Positions 16,998 through 26,818 are shown, counted from the first letter of the stretch. The stretch is 64,000 bases of DNA from Shewanella loihica PV-4 (GCF_000016065.1 NC_009092.1:124001-188000), one strand, 5' to 3'. The notes: a model not told the origin generated them from the letters alone. Program-made: numbers and translations.

Positions 16998-17654
16998 ATG
17001 GCAAGACGCAAAGAACATACTCATGATGAGATCCGGGCGATGGCAACCGCCGCCGTGCTGCGCCACCTGGAGGTCGAGCCGCTCGATAGCCTGAGCCTGC
17101 GCAAGGTGGCGGCGGCCATAGGTTATGTGCCCAGTACGCTGGTGAATCTCTTCGGCAGCTATCAGGGCTTGCTGCTGGCGGTTGCCGAGCAGACCCTGGA
17201 TGAACTGTATAAGCGCCTGGCTGCTAAAGCTCAAGCTTTTCAAGATTATGCATCTCAAGAGCAAGCTGCTCAAAGCCAAGCGTCTGAGTCGAGTCAGCTT
17301 GAGGCGATGGCCGGGGCCTATCAGCAATTTGCTTTCGCGCAGCCAAGGGCGTTTCAGCTGATCTTCGAGCTAAAGGCGACGGAGGAGCAGGGGCTGAGCG
17401 ATCACCATGCCCAGCTAATCGCGCAGCTGTTCGGCCTGATTGAGTCATGCCTGGCGCGTCTGCTGCCCGAGCTTCCGGCCGAGCAACTATTACTGGCGAG
17501 CCGCGCCCTGTGGGGCGGCGTCCATGGTCTGGTGAGTCTGGCGCTGGATGATAAGCTCTTTGCCCCAGGGATCGGTATTGAGCAGGCCATTAGTCATCAT
17601 CTCGCGGTACAACTTAAAGGATTGGGTTATCACAAGGAGGCGTTATGTTGTTAA
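16998..17654 (+). CDS. TetR-family transcriptional regulator
   Basis: The 218 residues begin with a TetR helix-turn-helix (about 10-55, SLRKVAAAIGYVPSTLVNLFGSY), followed by a helical ligand domain with the C-terminal YvdT/WHG-type feature ALWGGVHGLVSLAL. A Gln/Ala/Ser-rich stretch at about 75-105 interrupts the fold and may be a flexible loop. The stop overlaps the start of the MFS-acyltransferase gene by ten bases, so the regulator probably controls that gene and perhaps senses a lipid. The ligand is unknown. Confidence 0.88.
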   Translation: MARRKEHTHDEIRAMATAAVLRHLEVEPLDSLSLRKVAAAIGYVPSTLVNLFGSYQGLLLAVAEQTLDELYKRLAAKAQAFQDYASQEQAAQSQASESSQLEAMAGAYQQFAFAQPRAFQLIFELKATEEQGLSDHHAQLIAQLFGLIESCLARLLPELPAEQLLLASRALWGGVHGLVSLALDDKLFAPGIGIEQAISHHLAVQLKGLGYHKEALCC

Positions 17655-19507
17655 CCAAGCGGTTTTTCCCCTATTTTGCGACCCAGTGTCTGGGCGCGCT
17701 TAACGATAATATCTACAAGAATGTGCTGCTGCTGATGGTGACCTACAGCCAGATAGAGAGCCTACCCATTAGCGTCAACCTATTTGTTAACCTCGCCGCC
17801 GGCGTATTTATCCTGCCTTTCTTCCTGTTTTCCGCCCACGCGGGTGTGGTGGCAGATAACATGGATAAGGCCAAATTGATCAGACGCTTAAAGCAGCTCG
17901 AGTTGGTGATCATGTCCTGCGCCGCCATGGCGATCTTGACCCAGAGTTACATGATGATGTTGCTGCTGCTCTTCTTGACCGGTAGCCAGTCGGCCTATTT
18001 TGGGCCGGTCAAATACTCGCTGTTGCCTCAGGCGCTTGCGGAAGATGAGCTGGTGACGGGCAATGCCTGGGTGGAGATGGGCACCTTCTTGTCGATCTTG
18101 ATAGGTACACTCAGTGCCGGGCTTCTGGTGGCCAGCGACAAGGGCATTATAGCTACCGCGGCGACCGTGTTTGTGCTGGCCGTTGCCGGCTATCTGGCCA
18201 GCCGCGCGATCCCTGCCATGCCGCCGCAGGGAAATGTCACTAAGATACGTTTCGCGCCTCTGTCTGGCACCTGGCGCAGCATCGCCAAGGTGAGGAAGAC
18301 GCCGAGTATCTGGATGGCCATCTTAGCGATCAGCTGGTTCTGGTTCCTCGGGGCGACCTATCTGACCCAGTTCCCCAACTTTGCCAAGTTGCATCTGCAC
18401 GCCGATGCCACCGTGGTCTCACTCCTGTTGGCGCTGTTCTCTATCGGGATTGCCGCGGGCTCCTTCCTGTGTGAGCGCTTCTCCTTCGGCCATGTGGAGC
18501 TGGGGCTCTTGCCCTTCGGCGTGGCTGGGCTAACTCTGTTTGGTGTGGATCTGCTGTGGTCGCTGCCCGAGTTGCCCGCCCAGGCTGAGACCATCTATAG
18601 CTTTAGCAGCTTTATCGCCGAGTCACAGCACTATCGGGTGATGTTTGCCCTGTTTATGGTGGGGGTGAGCGGCGGTCTGTTTATCGTGCCCCTGTACGCC
18701 TTTATTCAGTCGCGTGCCGACCGGGGTGAGTGTGCCCAGGCCATCGCCGCGAACAATATCATGAACGCCCTGTTCATGGTGGTCTCGGCGGTCATGTCTA
18801 TCTTGCTGCTAGAGGTGTTTGGCTGGCAGATCACAGAGCTCTTCCTATTGCTGGCGCTGCTCAATGCCGTCGTCGCCCTCTATGTCTATAGTCAGGTGCC
18901 CGAGTTTACCCAGAGATTTGTCAGTTACCTGCTGAGCCATATCCTGTATCGCGTCACAGTTACCGGCCGCGACAAGCTGCCCAGCGAAGGTGCCGGCATC
19001 ATAGTGTGCAACCATGTGAGCTATGTGGATGCCTTGATCATCATGGGCGCCTCGACCCGCCCGATCCGTTTCGTGATGGATAAATCTATCAGCGAGATGC
19101 CGCTGCTCAAGTATCTGTTTCGCCATGCGGGTGTGATCCCCATCTGTTCACCGCGGCAGAGTGAGGCGACCTATAATCAGGCGTTCGAGTCTATCCATCA
19201 GGCGCTGGCCGATGGCGAGCTGGTGTGTATCTTCCCCGAGGGGCGTCTGACGCCTAACGGTGAGTTGGGCGAGTTCCGCCCCGGTATCGACAAGATCCTC
19301 GCCCGCGACTCCGTGCCTGTTATCCCTATGGCCCTCAACGGCCTCTGGGGTTCCTACTTCAGCCACAAGGATGGCCATGCTCTGAGTACTAGGCCAAAGC
19401 GCTTCTGGTCTAAGATCTCGGTTGATCTGGATGATGTGGTGTCGGGCACAGAGGCTAACCGCCATCTGCTGCGAGAGCGGGTCGAGGCCATGTTGCCCGC
19501 ATCCTAG
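17645..19507 (+). CDS. MFS transporter fused to a PlsC-type acyltransferase
   Basis: The 620 residues fall in two parts. Residues 1-415 form a 12-helix major facilitator domain beginning FFPYFATQCLGALNDNIYKN, a signature of the lysophospholipid transporter LplT group. Residues about 425-620 are a glycerolipid acyltransferase with NHVSYVDALI (HX4D catalytic motif) and FPEGRLTPNG. This combination fits uptake of lysophospholipids followed by reacylation, the job done in E. coli by LplT plus Aas. The AMP-binding acyl-ACP synthetase domain of Aas is absent, so the acyl donor must come from elsewhere. The gene overlaps the TetR gene by ten bases. Confidence 0.9.
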   Translation: MLLTKRFFPYFATQCLGALNDNIYKNVLLLMVTYSQIESLPISVNLFVNLAAGVFILPFFLFSAHAGVVADNMDKAKLIRRLKQLELVIMSCAAMAILTQSYMMMLLLLFLTGSQSAYFGPVKYSLLPQALAEDELVTGNAWVEMGTFLSILIGTLSAGLLVASDKGIIATAATVFVLAVAGYLASRAIPAMPPQGNVTKIRFAPLSGTWRSIAKVRKTPSIWMAILAISWFWFLGATYLTQFPNFAKLHLHADATVVSLLLALFSIGIAAGSFLCERFSFGHVELGLLPFGVAGLTLFGVDLLWSLPELPAQAETIYSFSSFIAESQHYRVMFALFMVGVSGGLFIVPLYAFIQSRADRGECAQAIAANNIMNALFMVVSAVMSILLLEVFGWQITELFLLLALLNAVVALYVYSQVPEFTQRFVSYLLSHILYRVTVTGRDKLPSEGAGIIVCNHVSYVDALIIMGASTRPIRFVMDKSISEMPLLKYLFRHAGVIPICSPRQSEATYNQAFESIHQALADGELVCIFPEGRLTPNGELGEFRPGIDKILARDSVPVIPMALNGLWGSYFSHKDGHALSTRPKRFWSKISVDLDDVVSGTEANRHLLRERVEAMLPAS

Positions 19508-19537
19508 TAGGTTGCTGCTTGAGATTAAATAGCGAAA

Positions 19538-19555
19538 AGCCAGGCTGATGCCTGC
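19538..19555 (-). terminator. Possible terminator at the end of selU
   Basis: A seven-base-pair stem with one mismatch and a short loop, followed on the minus strand by TTTTCG, begins at the selU stop codon. It is weak. It could also serve the convergent fusion gene ending at 19507. Confidence 0.35.
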
Positions 19556-20673
19556 TAGCGAGTGGCGTATTCATCCAGCCACTGGTGCATGGCCTGATGG
19601 TCGCCCTGGAAGATCACCCTGTCGGCCTTCTTGCCAATCTGATATTGATACATGGGGTCGTAATACTTGCTCAGCAGCAGGGCGATCCATTCGAGGTGCG
19701 CCTGGGTATCGCCGCGCTGGGTCTGCACCGCTAATGCGTCTGTGATCATCTGTTGCAGCTCATCGTGCTGCTTGCCGCCCAGGCGTTTCTTGATGCCACT
19801 GATGCTGTTGGCCAGGTACTCGGCAAATGCCTCAAAGCCTGCTTCTTCGCCCAGACGCTCGACATAGCCTCGATGCATCTTATGGACATATTCGTCCAGA
19901 AGACGTGTCAGCCTTGCCTCCAGCGGTTCCTCCAGGATGACCACGCTGGCGGCTTGCATTCCCATGTAGAAGGCCTTGGGCAGCGCCGAGCGTCCGATAA
20001 GGTAGCTCTCATCTTCTAACAGCAGGATTCTCGCCGGGCTCTGTTGATGTTTGAGCAGGGCGACGCCCAGACTGTTTTCGAAGTTGATTTGTGTCGGCTG
20101 TCCCTCGTGATAGCGGCCGAAGCTGGATCCCCTGTGATGGGCCAGTCCTTCGAGATCTACTGCCTCCTGGCGTTGCAGCAGAAAGTCTGTCTTGCCACTG
20201 CCTGTGATGCCGCTGAGGATCAGCATAGGCCTCGCCTCTGGCGCCCTGTCTATGGTGTCGATAAGGTACTGGCGCATCGCCTTGTAGCCACCCTGAATGT
20301 AGGGGACGTCTCTGCCGGCCTCGGCCAGCCATTGCTGGGTTAGCTGTGAGCGCAGGCCGCCGCGAAAGCAATAGAGGTAGGCGTCTGGATGGGCATCGAG
20401 ATAGGCAAGCCAGGCGTCTACGCGCTGCTGTTTGACCGCGCCACACACCAGGGAGTGGCCCAGGGCGATGGCGGCATCCTGGCCATGTTCCTTATAGCAG
20501 GTGCCCACTTGTTGTCGCTCATCGTCGCGCATCAGGGGATGGTTGCTGCTGGCGGGAAAGGCGCCCTTGGTGAACTCTATCGGCGCGCGCACATCCATGA
20601 TGGGATGGCCGCTGGCCAGGATACGGCCATATTCGCTTGCCGGAATGACGTTAGCCAATTGATGATTATCCAT
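19555..20673 (-). CDS. selU: tRNA 2-selenouridine synthase SelU (YbbB)
   Basis: This 372-residue protein has an N-terminal rhodanese domain with catalytic Cys102 in [12 protein letters not shown]-loop domain with GITGSGKT (about 155-162) follows. SelU replaces the sulfur of 2-thiouridine in the wobble position of certain tRNAs by selenium from selenophosphate, via a geranylated intermediate. selD directly precedes it and overlaps by one base (TAATG), pairing the selenium donor with its user. Length and motif order are normal for the family. Confidence 0.96.
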   Translation of the reverse strand: MDNHQLANVIPASEYGRILASGHPIMDVRAPIEFTKGAFPASSNHPLMRDDERQQVGTCYKEHGQDAAIALGHSLVCGAVKQQRVDAWLAYLDAHPDAYLYCFRGGLRSQLTQQWLAEAGRDVPYIQGGYKAMRQYLIDTIDRAPEARPMLILSGITGSGKTDFLLQRQEAVDLEGLAHHRGSSFGRYHEGQPTQINFENSLGVALLKHQQSPARILLLEDESYLIGRSALPKAFYMGMQAASVVILEEPLEARLTRLLDEYVHKMHRGYVERLGEEAGFEAFAEYLANSISGIKKRLGGKQHDELQQMITDALAVQTQRGDTQAHLEWIALLLSKYYDPMYQYQIGKKADRVIFQGDHQAMHQWLDEYATR

Positions 20674-21716
20674 TAGATTAGCTCTACCAGTGGCTGCGAC
20701 TCAGTTTGCGGCGCCAAATGGCCGATGCATTGGGTCGGCAGCCCCTCTTTTCCCAGCAGTGCCAGCAACTCGGCCTCATGGCTGTTTGATACGGCGATCA
20801 GCAATCCGCCGCTGGTTTGTGGGTCGCACAGCAGGGCCTTCTGCTCTTCGTTCACTTCTGGCAGGTGTTCGCCATAGCTGTCGTAGTTTCTATGGGTGCC
20901 GCCGGGGATACAGCCGAGCCTGAGGTAATCCATCGCCTTTGGCAGCATGGGCAGGGCATTCAGGTCTATCTTGGCCGCCAGCGTGGCGCCCTGGCACATC
21001 TCGATCAGGTGGCCAGCTAGGCCAAAGCCGGTGACATCTGTCATGGCGGTAACCCCGGAGATCTTGGCGATTGCCGCGCCTATCTTGTTGAGTTGGCACA
21101 TGGCACCCGGTGCGATGTCGATATCCTCATCCGCCAACTTTTTCTGTTTCTGCGCCGTGGTTAGTATGCCGATACCCAGCGGTTTGGTCAGGAACAGCCT
21201 GTCGCCCGCCTTGGCGGTATCGTTCTGCTTGAGCTCGTTTAACGGGATCTGTCCGGTCACGGCGAGGCCGAAGATAGGCTCGGGCGCATCGATACTGTGG
21301 CCGCCTGCCAACATGATGCCGGCATCCTTACAGGCCTGGCGTCCGCCATCGACCACCTGCTGGGCGATCTCGGCAGGTAAGACGTTGACCGGCCAGCCCA
21401 AAATCGCGATGGCCATCATAGGGGTGCCGCCCATGGCGTAGATATCGCTGATGGCATTGGTGGCGGCAATACGCCCGAAGGTAAAGGGGTCATCCACGAT
21501 CGGCATGAAGAAGTCAGTGGTGCTGATGATGCCTGTCTCATCGTTGAGTCGGTAAACGGCGGCATCGTCGCGGGTCTGATTGCCTACCAGGATATTGGGG
21601 TCGTCAAAGCTGGGTAGCTGAGAGGCGAGTATGGTGCCCAGTACTTTAGGTGAAATCTTACAACCACAGCCAGCGCCATGGCTGTACTCGGTGAGTTTAA
21701 TCTTTTCTGCTGACAT
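20673..21716 (-). CDS. selD: Selenide, water dikinase SelD
   Basis: This 347-residue enzyme makes selenophosphate from selenide and ATP. The N-terminal motif GAGCGCK contains the catalytic Cys17 and Lys20. The active-site position is encoded as cysteine, not as a UGA selenocysteine codon. ATP-binding motifs are seen in [24 protein letters not shown] and [12 protein letters not shown]. It is coupled to selU, so the local product supports tRNA selenation. selA and selB for selenoprotein synthesis are not in this window. Confidence 0.97.
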   Translation of the reverse strand: MSAEKIKLTEYSHGAGCGCKISPKVLGTILASQLPSFDDPNILVGNQTRDDAAVYRLNDETGIISTTDFFMPIVDDPFTFGRIAATNAISDIYAMGGTPMMAIAILGWPVNVLPAEIAQQVVDGGRQACKDAGIMLAGGHSIDAPEPIFGLAVTGQIPLNELKQNDTAKAGDRLFLTKPLGIGILTTAQKQKKLADEDIDIAPGAMCQLNKIGAAIAKISGVTAMTDVTGFGLAGHLIEMCQGATLAAKIDLNALPMLPKAMDYLRLGCIPGGTHRNYDSYGEHLPEVNEEQKALLCDPQTSGGLLIAVSNSHEAELLALLGKEGLPTQCIGHLAPQTESQPLVELI

Positions 21717-21841
21717 AACCGCAAACTATCTCTGGATGAAGTGGAGAGCCGCTCATGATAGACCCATAGGTGCGCCACTTCAATCGCCCTTAGATATGAA
21801 GGGCGGGAGGCCGTTATCATTCCTGTTTATTTCAGGGTGTA

Positions 21842-21868
21842 AAAAAGCCACCCCTGGGGTGGCTTTTT
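21842..21868. terminator. Bidirectional intrinsic terminator after the desaturase gene
   Basis: A near-perfect palindrome (AAAAAGCCACCCC, then its complement) has A-runs on one side and T-runs on the other. It lies 10 bases after the stop of the leftward desaturase gene, with T5 following on the minus strand. Confidence 0.88.
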
Positions 21869-21878
21869 CGAGATCGGA

Positions 21879-22985
21879 CTAGGCAAAGCCTGTGGTGAGG
21901 GACTTCCACTGCTTCTGGCGTGCCAGGAGTTCCTGCTTCAGGTGCTCTACCTGCTGCATCAGCTGATGTGTGGTCAGCTGTTTGCGCTTGGCTTCCAGCA
22001 GCTCCTTATGGGCCTGATAGTAATCGGCAATATGGGTCTTGAGCAGCTCATATTCCGCATGGATCTTCTCGAGGATCTCTTCGTGGTTGGCCAGCTGTGT
22101 GACCTTATGCTGTGCCTTCTTCAGTTGCATCTGCAACTTGGCACTCTCGATCCGCTCCTGTGGCGTGACCCTGAGGTTGTTGGCCAGTCCAGTCCAGGCC
22201 ATGGCGTTGATCAGCCATTTGGTGGGATCATAGTGCCACCAGAGGATGCCGTTGCGATAGTCGTTCTCGAAGATGTGGTGGAAGTTATGATAGCCCTCGC
22301 CATAGGTAAACAGTGCCAGCACGCCGTTGTCACGCGCCGTGTTTTTGTCTGTGTAGGGCTGGCTGCCCCAGATGTGGGCCAGCGAGTTGATGAAGAAGGT
22401 GCAATGGTGCACGACCACCAGACGCAGCAGGCCAGCCATCAGCAACATGGCCCAGACATCGCCATTAAGCCAGCCCAGCAGCGCCGGCAGGCCTATGTTC
22501 ATGATGATGAGGAGCGGCAGATAATATTTGTGCTGCCACATCACAATTTTCTCATTCTGCAGATCACGCACGTTCTTATAATCGTGATAACGCTGCGCCT
22601 GATACTCCCTTAGCATCCAGCCGATATGGCTGTACCAGAAACCCATGTTAGCCGAATAGGGGTCTTTGTCGTTGTCATCCACATGCTTGTGATGGATGCG
22701 ATGATCCGACGACCAGTGCAGGGCGCTGTTCTGCAGAGCTAGGGCGCCGCCCAAGGCAAACAGAAAACGTACCGACCAGTGTGCCTTGTAGGTGCGATGT
22801 GACCAGAGCCTATGGTATCCGGCGGTTATCGACAGACCGCTGGCGAAGGCGAGGCCGACAAAGGCAACCCATTCTGCCATGCCATAGCCATAGGTGATGC
22901 CATACCAAGGCACCAGGATGACAGCACCTAAGAAGGTGATGGCAAAGAGTAAAATGTTGGTCCAGATGAGGGGAGGCTTTTTCAT
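21879..22985 (-). CDS. Delta-9-type fatty acid desaturase (acyl-CoA desaturase family)
   Basis: This 368-residue integral membrane di-iron desaturase has the three histidine boxes HRLWSH (about 55-60), HRIHHKH (about 94-100) and EGYHNFHH (about 226-233), between four membrane helices. It introduces a double bond into saturated acyl chains and so sets membrane fluidity. The last 95 or so residues are a charged helical, probably coiled-coil, extension. The start at 22985 begins just before the first helix; a longer frame to 23126 would run through the operator. It is divergent from a FabR-type regulator that probably controls it. Confidence 0.92.
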   Translation of the reverse strand: MKKPPLIWTNILLFAITFLGAVILVPWYGITYGYGMAEWVAFVGLAFASGLSITAGYHRLWSHRTYKAHWSVRFLFALGGALALQNSALHWSSDHRIHHKHVDDNDKDPYSANMGFWYSHIGWMLREYQAQRYHDYKNVRDLQNEKIVMWQHKYYLPLLIIMNIGLPALLGWLNGDVWAMLLMAGLLRLVVVHHCTFFINSLAHIWGSQPYTDKNTARDNGVLALFTYGEGYHNFHHIFENDYRNGILWWHYDPTKWLINAMAWTGLANNLRVTPQERIESAKLQMQLKKAQHKVTQLANHEEILEKIHAEYELLKTHIADYYQAHKELLEAKRKQLTTHQLMQQVEHLKQELLARQKQWKSLTTGFA

Positions 22986-23010
22986 TATAATGTCCAGGTT
23001 CTCTTCATTG

Positions 23011-23028
23011 AGCGTACAGCTGTAAGCC
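23011..23028. promoter_or_regulatory. FabR-like operator between the desaturase and fabR genes
   Basis: The near-palindrome AGCGTACA-GC-TGTAAGCC closely resembles the known FabR operator of E. coli fabA and fabB (AGCGTACA-N2-TGTacGCT type, quoted from memory). It lies just downstream of the desaturase -10 element and upstream of the regulator, so it can repress the desaturase and possibly fabR itself. Confidence 0.8.
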
Positions 23029-23029
23029 A

Positions 23030-23057
23030 ATTCTACTGACTTAATGGAGCAGGTCAA
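23030..23057 (-). promoter_or_regulatory. Desaturase promoter
   Basis: On the minus strand, TTGACC (23052-23057) and TAGAAT (23030-23035) are 16 bases apart. The transcription start would fall in or next to the FabR-like operator at 23011-23028. Confidence 0.65.
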
Positions 23058-23124
23058 GGCGGGCTGCGTTTTTGTCTCAAAGAAGGTATGATTGCCAGAT
23101 TGAGTTTTATCTAGTGGATTCATC

Positions 23125-23742
23125 ATGATGGGTATCAGAGCACAGCAAAAAGAAAAAACGCGTCGCGCCTTGGTCGATGCGGCATTTAATCAATTAAGTG
23201 CCGAACGCAGTTTTTCTAGCCTGAGTCTGCGGGAAGTGGCTCGCGAGGCCAACATAGCGCCAACCTCCTTCTATCGTCACTTTAAGGATATGAACGAGCT
23301 GGGGCTCACCATGGTGGATGAAGGCGGCCTGACCCTGAGACAGATGATGCGCAAGGGACGTCAACGCGCCGAGGCCGGCGGCAGCGTGATTCGCATCTCA
23401 GTCGATACCTTTATGGAAGTCTTGGAGTCTAACCCCAACGTCTTTCGCATCTTGCTGCATGAGCGCTCGGGCACCTCGGCGCCGTTTCGTGCGGCGGTGG
23501 CGAGAGAGATAGAACACTTCATCTCGGAGTTAGCGCACTACACCGAGGCGACCACCAAGCGCACCCCCGAACTGGCAAGAGCCCAGGCGGAGGCCCTAGT
23601 GACCTTAGTCTTCAATGCCGGCGCCGCGGCGCTGGATATGAAGCGGGTCGATCGCAAGATATTGGCGGATCGCCTGGTGATCCAGCTGCGCATGGTGGCT
23701 AAGGGCGCCGAGTCCCTGCAGCAGAAGATGGAACATCGTTAA
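23125..23742 (+). CDS. fabR: FabR-type TetR repressor of unsaturated fatty acid synthesis
   Basis: This 205-residue protein opens with [20 protein letters not shown] and has the helix-turn-helix [20 protein letters not shown] (about 35-54), both very close to E. coli FabR. FabR senses the ratio of saturated to unsaturated acyl thioesters and represses unsaturated fatty acid genes. It is divergent from a desaturase with a FabR-like operator between them, which strongly supports the name. ATG 23125 and ATG 23128 are both possible starts. Confidence 0.88.
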   Translation: MMGIRAQQKEKTRRALVDAAFNQLSAERSFSSLSLREVAREANIAPTSFYRHFKDMNELGLTMVDEGGLTLRQMMRKGRQRAEAGGSVIRISVDTFMEVLESNPNVFRILLHERSGTSAPFRAAVAREIEHFISELAHYTEATTKRTPELARAQAEALVTLVFNAGAAALDMKRVDRKILADRLVIQLRMVAKGAESLQQKMEHR

Positions 23743-23772
23743 GCCGGGAATAGGTAGCGCAAGAGAGCAACG

Positions 23773-23798
23773 AAAAAAGGGCCATCGGGCCCTTTTTT
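23773..23798. terminator. Bidirectional terminator between fabR and trmA
   Basis: An 11-base-pair inverted repeat with core GGCC, A6 on the left and T6 on the right, lies between two convergent genes and suits both. Confidence 0.9.
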
Positions 23799-23822
23799 AC
23801 TGTTTGACTTATAGCTAGCCGA

Positions 23823-24920
23823 TTAACGACGTTCCAGCAGGACGCCAGATTCCATATGATCTGTATAAGGGAACTGGTCAAACAGCGCGAAGCGGGTGAT
23901 CTTATGGGTTTTGTCCAACACCTTGAGGTTGTCCAGCAGGGTATTGGGATTACAAGAGATATAGAGAATACGCTCGTAGCCCTGCACCATAGACAGGGTA
24001 TTATCATCTAAGCCTGCTCTTGGCGGGTCGACGAAGATGGTGTTGCAGTCATAGCTGTCCAGATCCACCCCTTCTAAGCGTCTGAAGCTGCGCTTCTTGG
24101 CCAGCGCATCGGTAAAGTCTTCCGCCGACATACGGATGATCTGCAGATTATCTATCTGGTTGGCCTCTATGTTGTACTGGGCCGAGTCCACAGATGGCTT
24201 GGCCAGTTCGGTAGCGAGCACGCGGTTGAAGTTCTGTGCCAGGGCGATAGAGAAATTACCGTTACCGCAGTAGAGCTCCAACAGGTCACCACTGCTATCA
24301 CGGGTGATGTCGATGGCCCACTCGAGCATCTTGATCGCCACCTCGCCGTTTGGCTGGGTAAAGCTGTTTTCGACCTGCTTGTAGGTAAGCTGTTTGCCGT
24401 TGACGGGTAGGGATTCGATAACGAAGTCGCGATCCATCACCAGCTTCTGCTTACGAGCGCGGCCTATGATGTCCACCTTAAATTTGCTCGACAGTGCCTC
24501 TTTCAGCGCCTGAGCCTCCTCTTGCCACTGAGCATCGAGCTGCTTGTGGTACAGGAGTGACACTAAGATCTCTCCGCTGAGAGTAGAGAGAAAATCAACC
24601 TGGAACAGCTTGTGTCTCAGGACCGGGTTAGGACGCAGCGCCGCCATCAGCTCTGGCATCATGTCGTTGATCAACTGACTTGCCGGTAAGAACTGCTCGC
24701 AGCGTATCTTCTGGTTCTGCGCCTTATCGAACATGTAATAGTAGAGATCTTCACCCTCATGCCAGACGCGGAACTCGGCGCGCATGCGGTAGTGGGCCTT
24801 CTGTGAGGCAAACACTTCCAGTTCGGGTGTCTCGAAGTCGACAAATAGCTGGGCTAGTTTCTGACGTTTCACATCGAGTTGTGCGTCATATTGCTGGGGA
24901 TCCATTGCGTCTACATTCAT
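23823..24920 (-). CDS. trmA: tRNA (uracil-54-C5)-methyltransferase TrmA
   Basis: This 365-residue SAM-dependent enzyme makes ribothymidine 54 in tRNA. The SAM motif reads [16 protein letters not shown] (about residues 209-224). The substrate-contacting [11 protein letters not shown] lies near 293, and the catalytic cysteine is in [12 protein letters not shown] near 320. A C-terminal [19 protein letters not shown] completes the family pattern. The N-terminus lacks the iron-sulfur TRAM domain of RlmC/RlmD, which separates it from those relatives. A second ATG lies four codons in. Confidence 0.96.
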   Translation of the reverse strand: MNVDAMDPQQYDAQLDVKRQKLAQLFVDFETPELEVFASQKAHYRMRAEFRVWHEGEDLYYYMFDKAQNQKIRCEQFLPASQLINDMMPELMAALRPNPVLRHKLFQVDFLSTLSGEILVSLLYHKQLDAQWQEEAQALKEALSSKFKVDIIGRARKQKLVMDRDFVIESLPVNGKQLTYKQVENSFTQPNGEVAIKMLEWAIDITRDSSGDLLELYCGNGNFSIALAQNFNRVLATELAKPSVDSAQYNIEANQIDNLQIIRMSAEDFTDALAKKRSFRRLEGVDLDSYDCNTIFVDPPRAGLDDNTLSMVQGYERILYISCNPNTLLDNLKVLDKTHKITRFALFDQFPYTDHMESGVLLERR

Positions 24921-25127
24921 TTCTTAACACCGTTACTGTCTCTGGGGGCGCAAATAGTATACTACTTGTCGTTGATGTCTAGGGGGTGGCTAACATTGTA
25001 GCGGACTTTCCCGGCGGATTAAGCCGCCATAAAAGCCAATTGTGAGGCCTATGGCTTTAGCTTTTATCGCGAATGTGAAAAAATCGCCCCTTTAGTGTGT
25101 CTGCGTTTCTATGATGGGAGAGCCAAT

Positions 25128-25928
25128 TTGTCAGCAAATATACTCGTGTTCGATTCCGGGGTAGGCGGCCTGTCGATATTGGCGGCGGTGCGAGAGCAGC
25201 TTCCCAGTGCGAACTACTGTTATCTGTTTGACAATGCCAGGCTACCCTATGGCGAACTTGACGAGCAGGAGCTGATCCAAGGTTGCGTGACCTTAATTAG
25301 TCAGGCGGTTATTCAGTGCCAGGCTGATATCGTGGTCGTGGCCTGTAACAGTGCCAGCACACTCATATTGCCAGCGTTAAGAGCCTGCCTGAAGGTGCCC
25401 GTGGTGGGCGTCGTTCCGGCTATCAAGCCCGCGGCGGCGTTATCACAGAAGAAACACCTTGGGCTATTGGCAACGCCCGGTACTGTCAATCGCCAATACA
25501 CCCAAGATCTTATCGATCAGTTTGCCAGTGATTGTCGCGTGGACAGATTTGGCTCCTCCGAGCTGGTCTATCTGGCCGAGGATAAGATGGCGCAGCGGCC
25601 TGTGGATAGCGAGGCTCTGCATCGTATCCTTGCACCAATCAAAGCATCCGGGTTAGACACCCTGATCCTCGGCTGTACTCACTTTCCGATTCTAAGAGAG
25701 GAGCTGCAAAGCTACTTGGGTGAGGGCGTGCATCTATTAGATTCATCCAACGCTATTGCGGCCAGGGTGGTGAGCCTGCTCGAGCCGAGCATGAGTGGAG
25801 AGATAGGTAAGAGTCAGGCACTTTACACGACAGATAGTATTTGCGAGGGATTAAGGAAGACCTTAGCTGCCTGGGGATTCAGATCGGCTACCGCCTTTCG
25901 CGATAGCCTGATGCCAATAGGCAGCTAG
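25128..25928 (+). CDS. murI: Glutamate racemase MurI
   Basis: This 266-residue cofactor-independent racemase supplies D-glutamate for peptidoglycan. It shows VFDSGVGGLSIL at the N-terminus, LPYG, the first catalytic cysteine in VVACNSAST (about 69-77) and the second in LGCTHFP (about 177-183). I place the start at TTG 25128, which has GGGAGA seven bases upstream (25116-25121). An in-frame GTG at 25095 would add 11 residues with no good ribosome binding site. The usual family start lies just before the SANILVFDSG region, as here. Confidence 0.92.
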   Translation: MSANILVFDSGVGGLSILAAVREQLPSANYCYLFDNARLPYGELDEQELIQGCVTLISQAVIQCQADIVVVACNSASTLILPALRACLKVPVVGVVPAIKPAAALSQKKHLGLLATPGTVNRQYTQDLIDQFASDCRVDRFGSSELVYLAEDKMAQRPVDSEALHRILAPIKASGLDTLILGCTHFPILREELQSYLGEGVHLLDSSNAIAARVVSLLEPSMSGEIGKSQALYTTDSICEGLRKTLAAWGFRSATAFRDSLMPIGS

Positions 25929-25996
25929 GTTATGACGCTGCTAAATATAAGCTGACTTTCTAATATCAAATTAATATCAATTAAGCCGGGTTAAAT

Positions 25997-26455
25997 TTAG
26001 CTGGCCTGTGCTCCTTCGTTTTTCTCTGCGTCTTGCGACTTAGCTTCACGAACCTTGAGGGTGCGTTCCTGGAACTCGAATTCGTTTAGTTTGGTCATCG
26101 CCTTCTTGGCGCCCGCCTCTGACATCTCGATAAAGCCGAAACCCTTACGACGTCCTGTCTTGCGATCGCGAACCAATCTGACCGAGCTGACAGGACCATA
26201 CTTGCCAAATAACTCTTTCACTTCACCTTCGTGCACACGGTAAGGCAGGTTGCCTACATAGAGTGTCATTGTGGGTCCTGTATAAGTGTCGCCTCCGGTA
26301 GCGTTAGCGGGAGATGACTGAAGTGTAAAAATAACACTCGCAATAATAGCACCAGTAAAAAATGCGACCGCTGAATAAAGCTCTGGTGTGAACTGAGATA
26401 TTGCCAATGCGCCCAGGATGGCGACAATCAAAACAATAAGAAATGGCTTTTGCAT
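25997..26455 (-). CDS. Membrane-anchored RNA-recognition-motif protein
   Basis: The 152 residues combine two hydrophobic helices (about 4-21 and 27-46) with a single RRM domain (about 63-135). The RRM has RNP2 LYVGNLPY and RNP1 RKGFGFIEM. A charged tail (KSQDAEKNEG) ends the protein. The RRM would bind single-stranded RNA at the cytoplasmic face of the membrane. Similar RRM proteins occur in Shewanella and Vibrio, but I know of no established function. An internal ATG at Met62 could give a soluble RRM-only form. It is convergent with murI. Confidence 0.85.
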   Translation of the reverse strand: MQKPFLIVLIVAILGALAISQFTPELYSAVAFFTGAIIASVIFTLQSSPANATGGDTYTGPTMTLYVGNLPYRVHEGEVKELFGKYGPVSSVRLVRDRKTGRRKGFGFIEMSEAGAKKAMTKLNEFEFQERTLKVREAKSQDAEKNEGAQAS

Positions 26456-26676
26456 ATAATAGGTTCTCTGAGGAATTGATAATTAACTGTTAACAGCTCG
26501 TATATGGTAATGAATTATTAGCAATTACACTAGCATATTGATGAAAAAACGAACTTTAGCGGCCTTTGATATTGCGAGATCCAGATCCATTCTGTGTGAT
26601 TTCCCCTCGTTTTGTTTCTTAATTCAACGAAGCGATTAAAAGATCGACTTGCGATCGCCGATCCTTGAAAAAGCCC

Positions 26677-26704
26677 TTGCGCCCAAATCAGAACTGCCTA
26701 TAAT
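26677..26704 (+). promoter_or_regulatory. rrn P1 promoter
   Basis: TTGCGC (26677-26682) and TATAAT (26699-26704) are separated by 16 bases, followed by a GC-rich GCGC segment. The 16-base spacer and GC-rich discriminator are typical of stringently controlled rRNA promoters. Confidence 0.85.
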
Positions 26705-26818
26705 GCGCATCCACTGACACGGCAAAGCAGACAACGCAGCGTCGAAACACTTGGTAGCCAAGGCGATAAGGTAGTCAGTCACTGAAAAGTGAAGCCTCAA
26801 AAAGTTTGCAAAAACTGC

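Noticed and set aside
20673..21716. SelD as a selenoprotein with UGA at the active site
   Set aside because: The active-site codon encodes Cys17; there is no in-frame UGA.
22986..23126. N-terminal extension of the desaturase by 47 residues
   Set aside because: It would translate through the promoter and FabR-like operator and overlap fabR; the family starts near the first helix.
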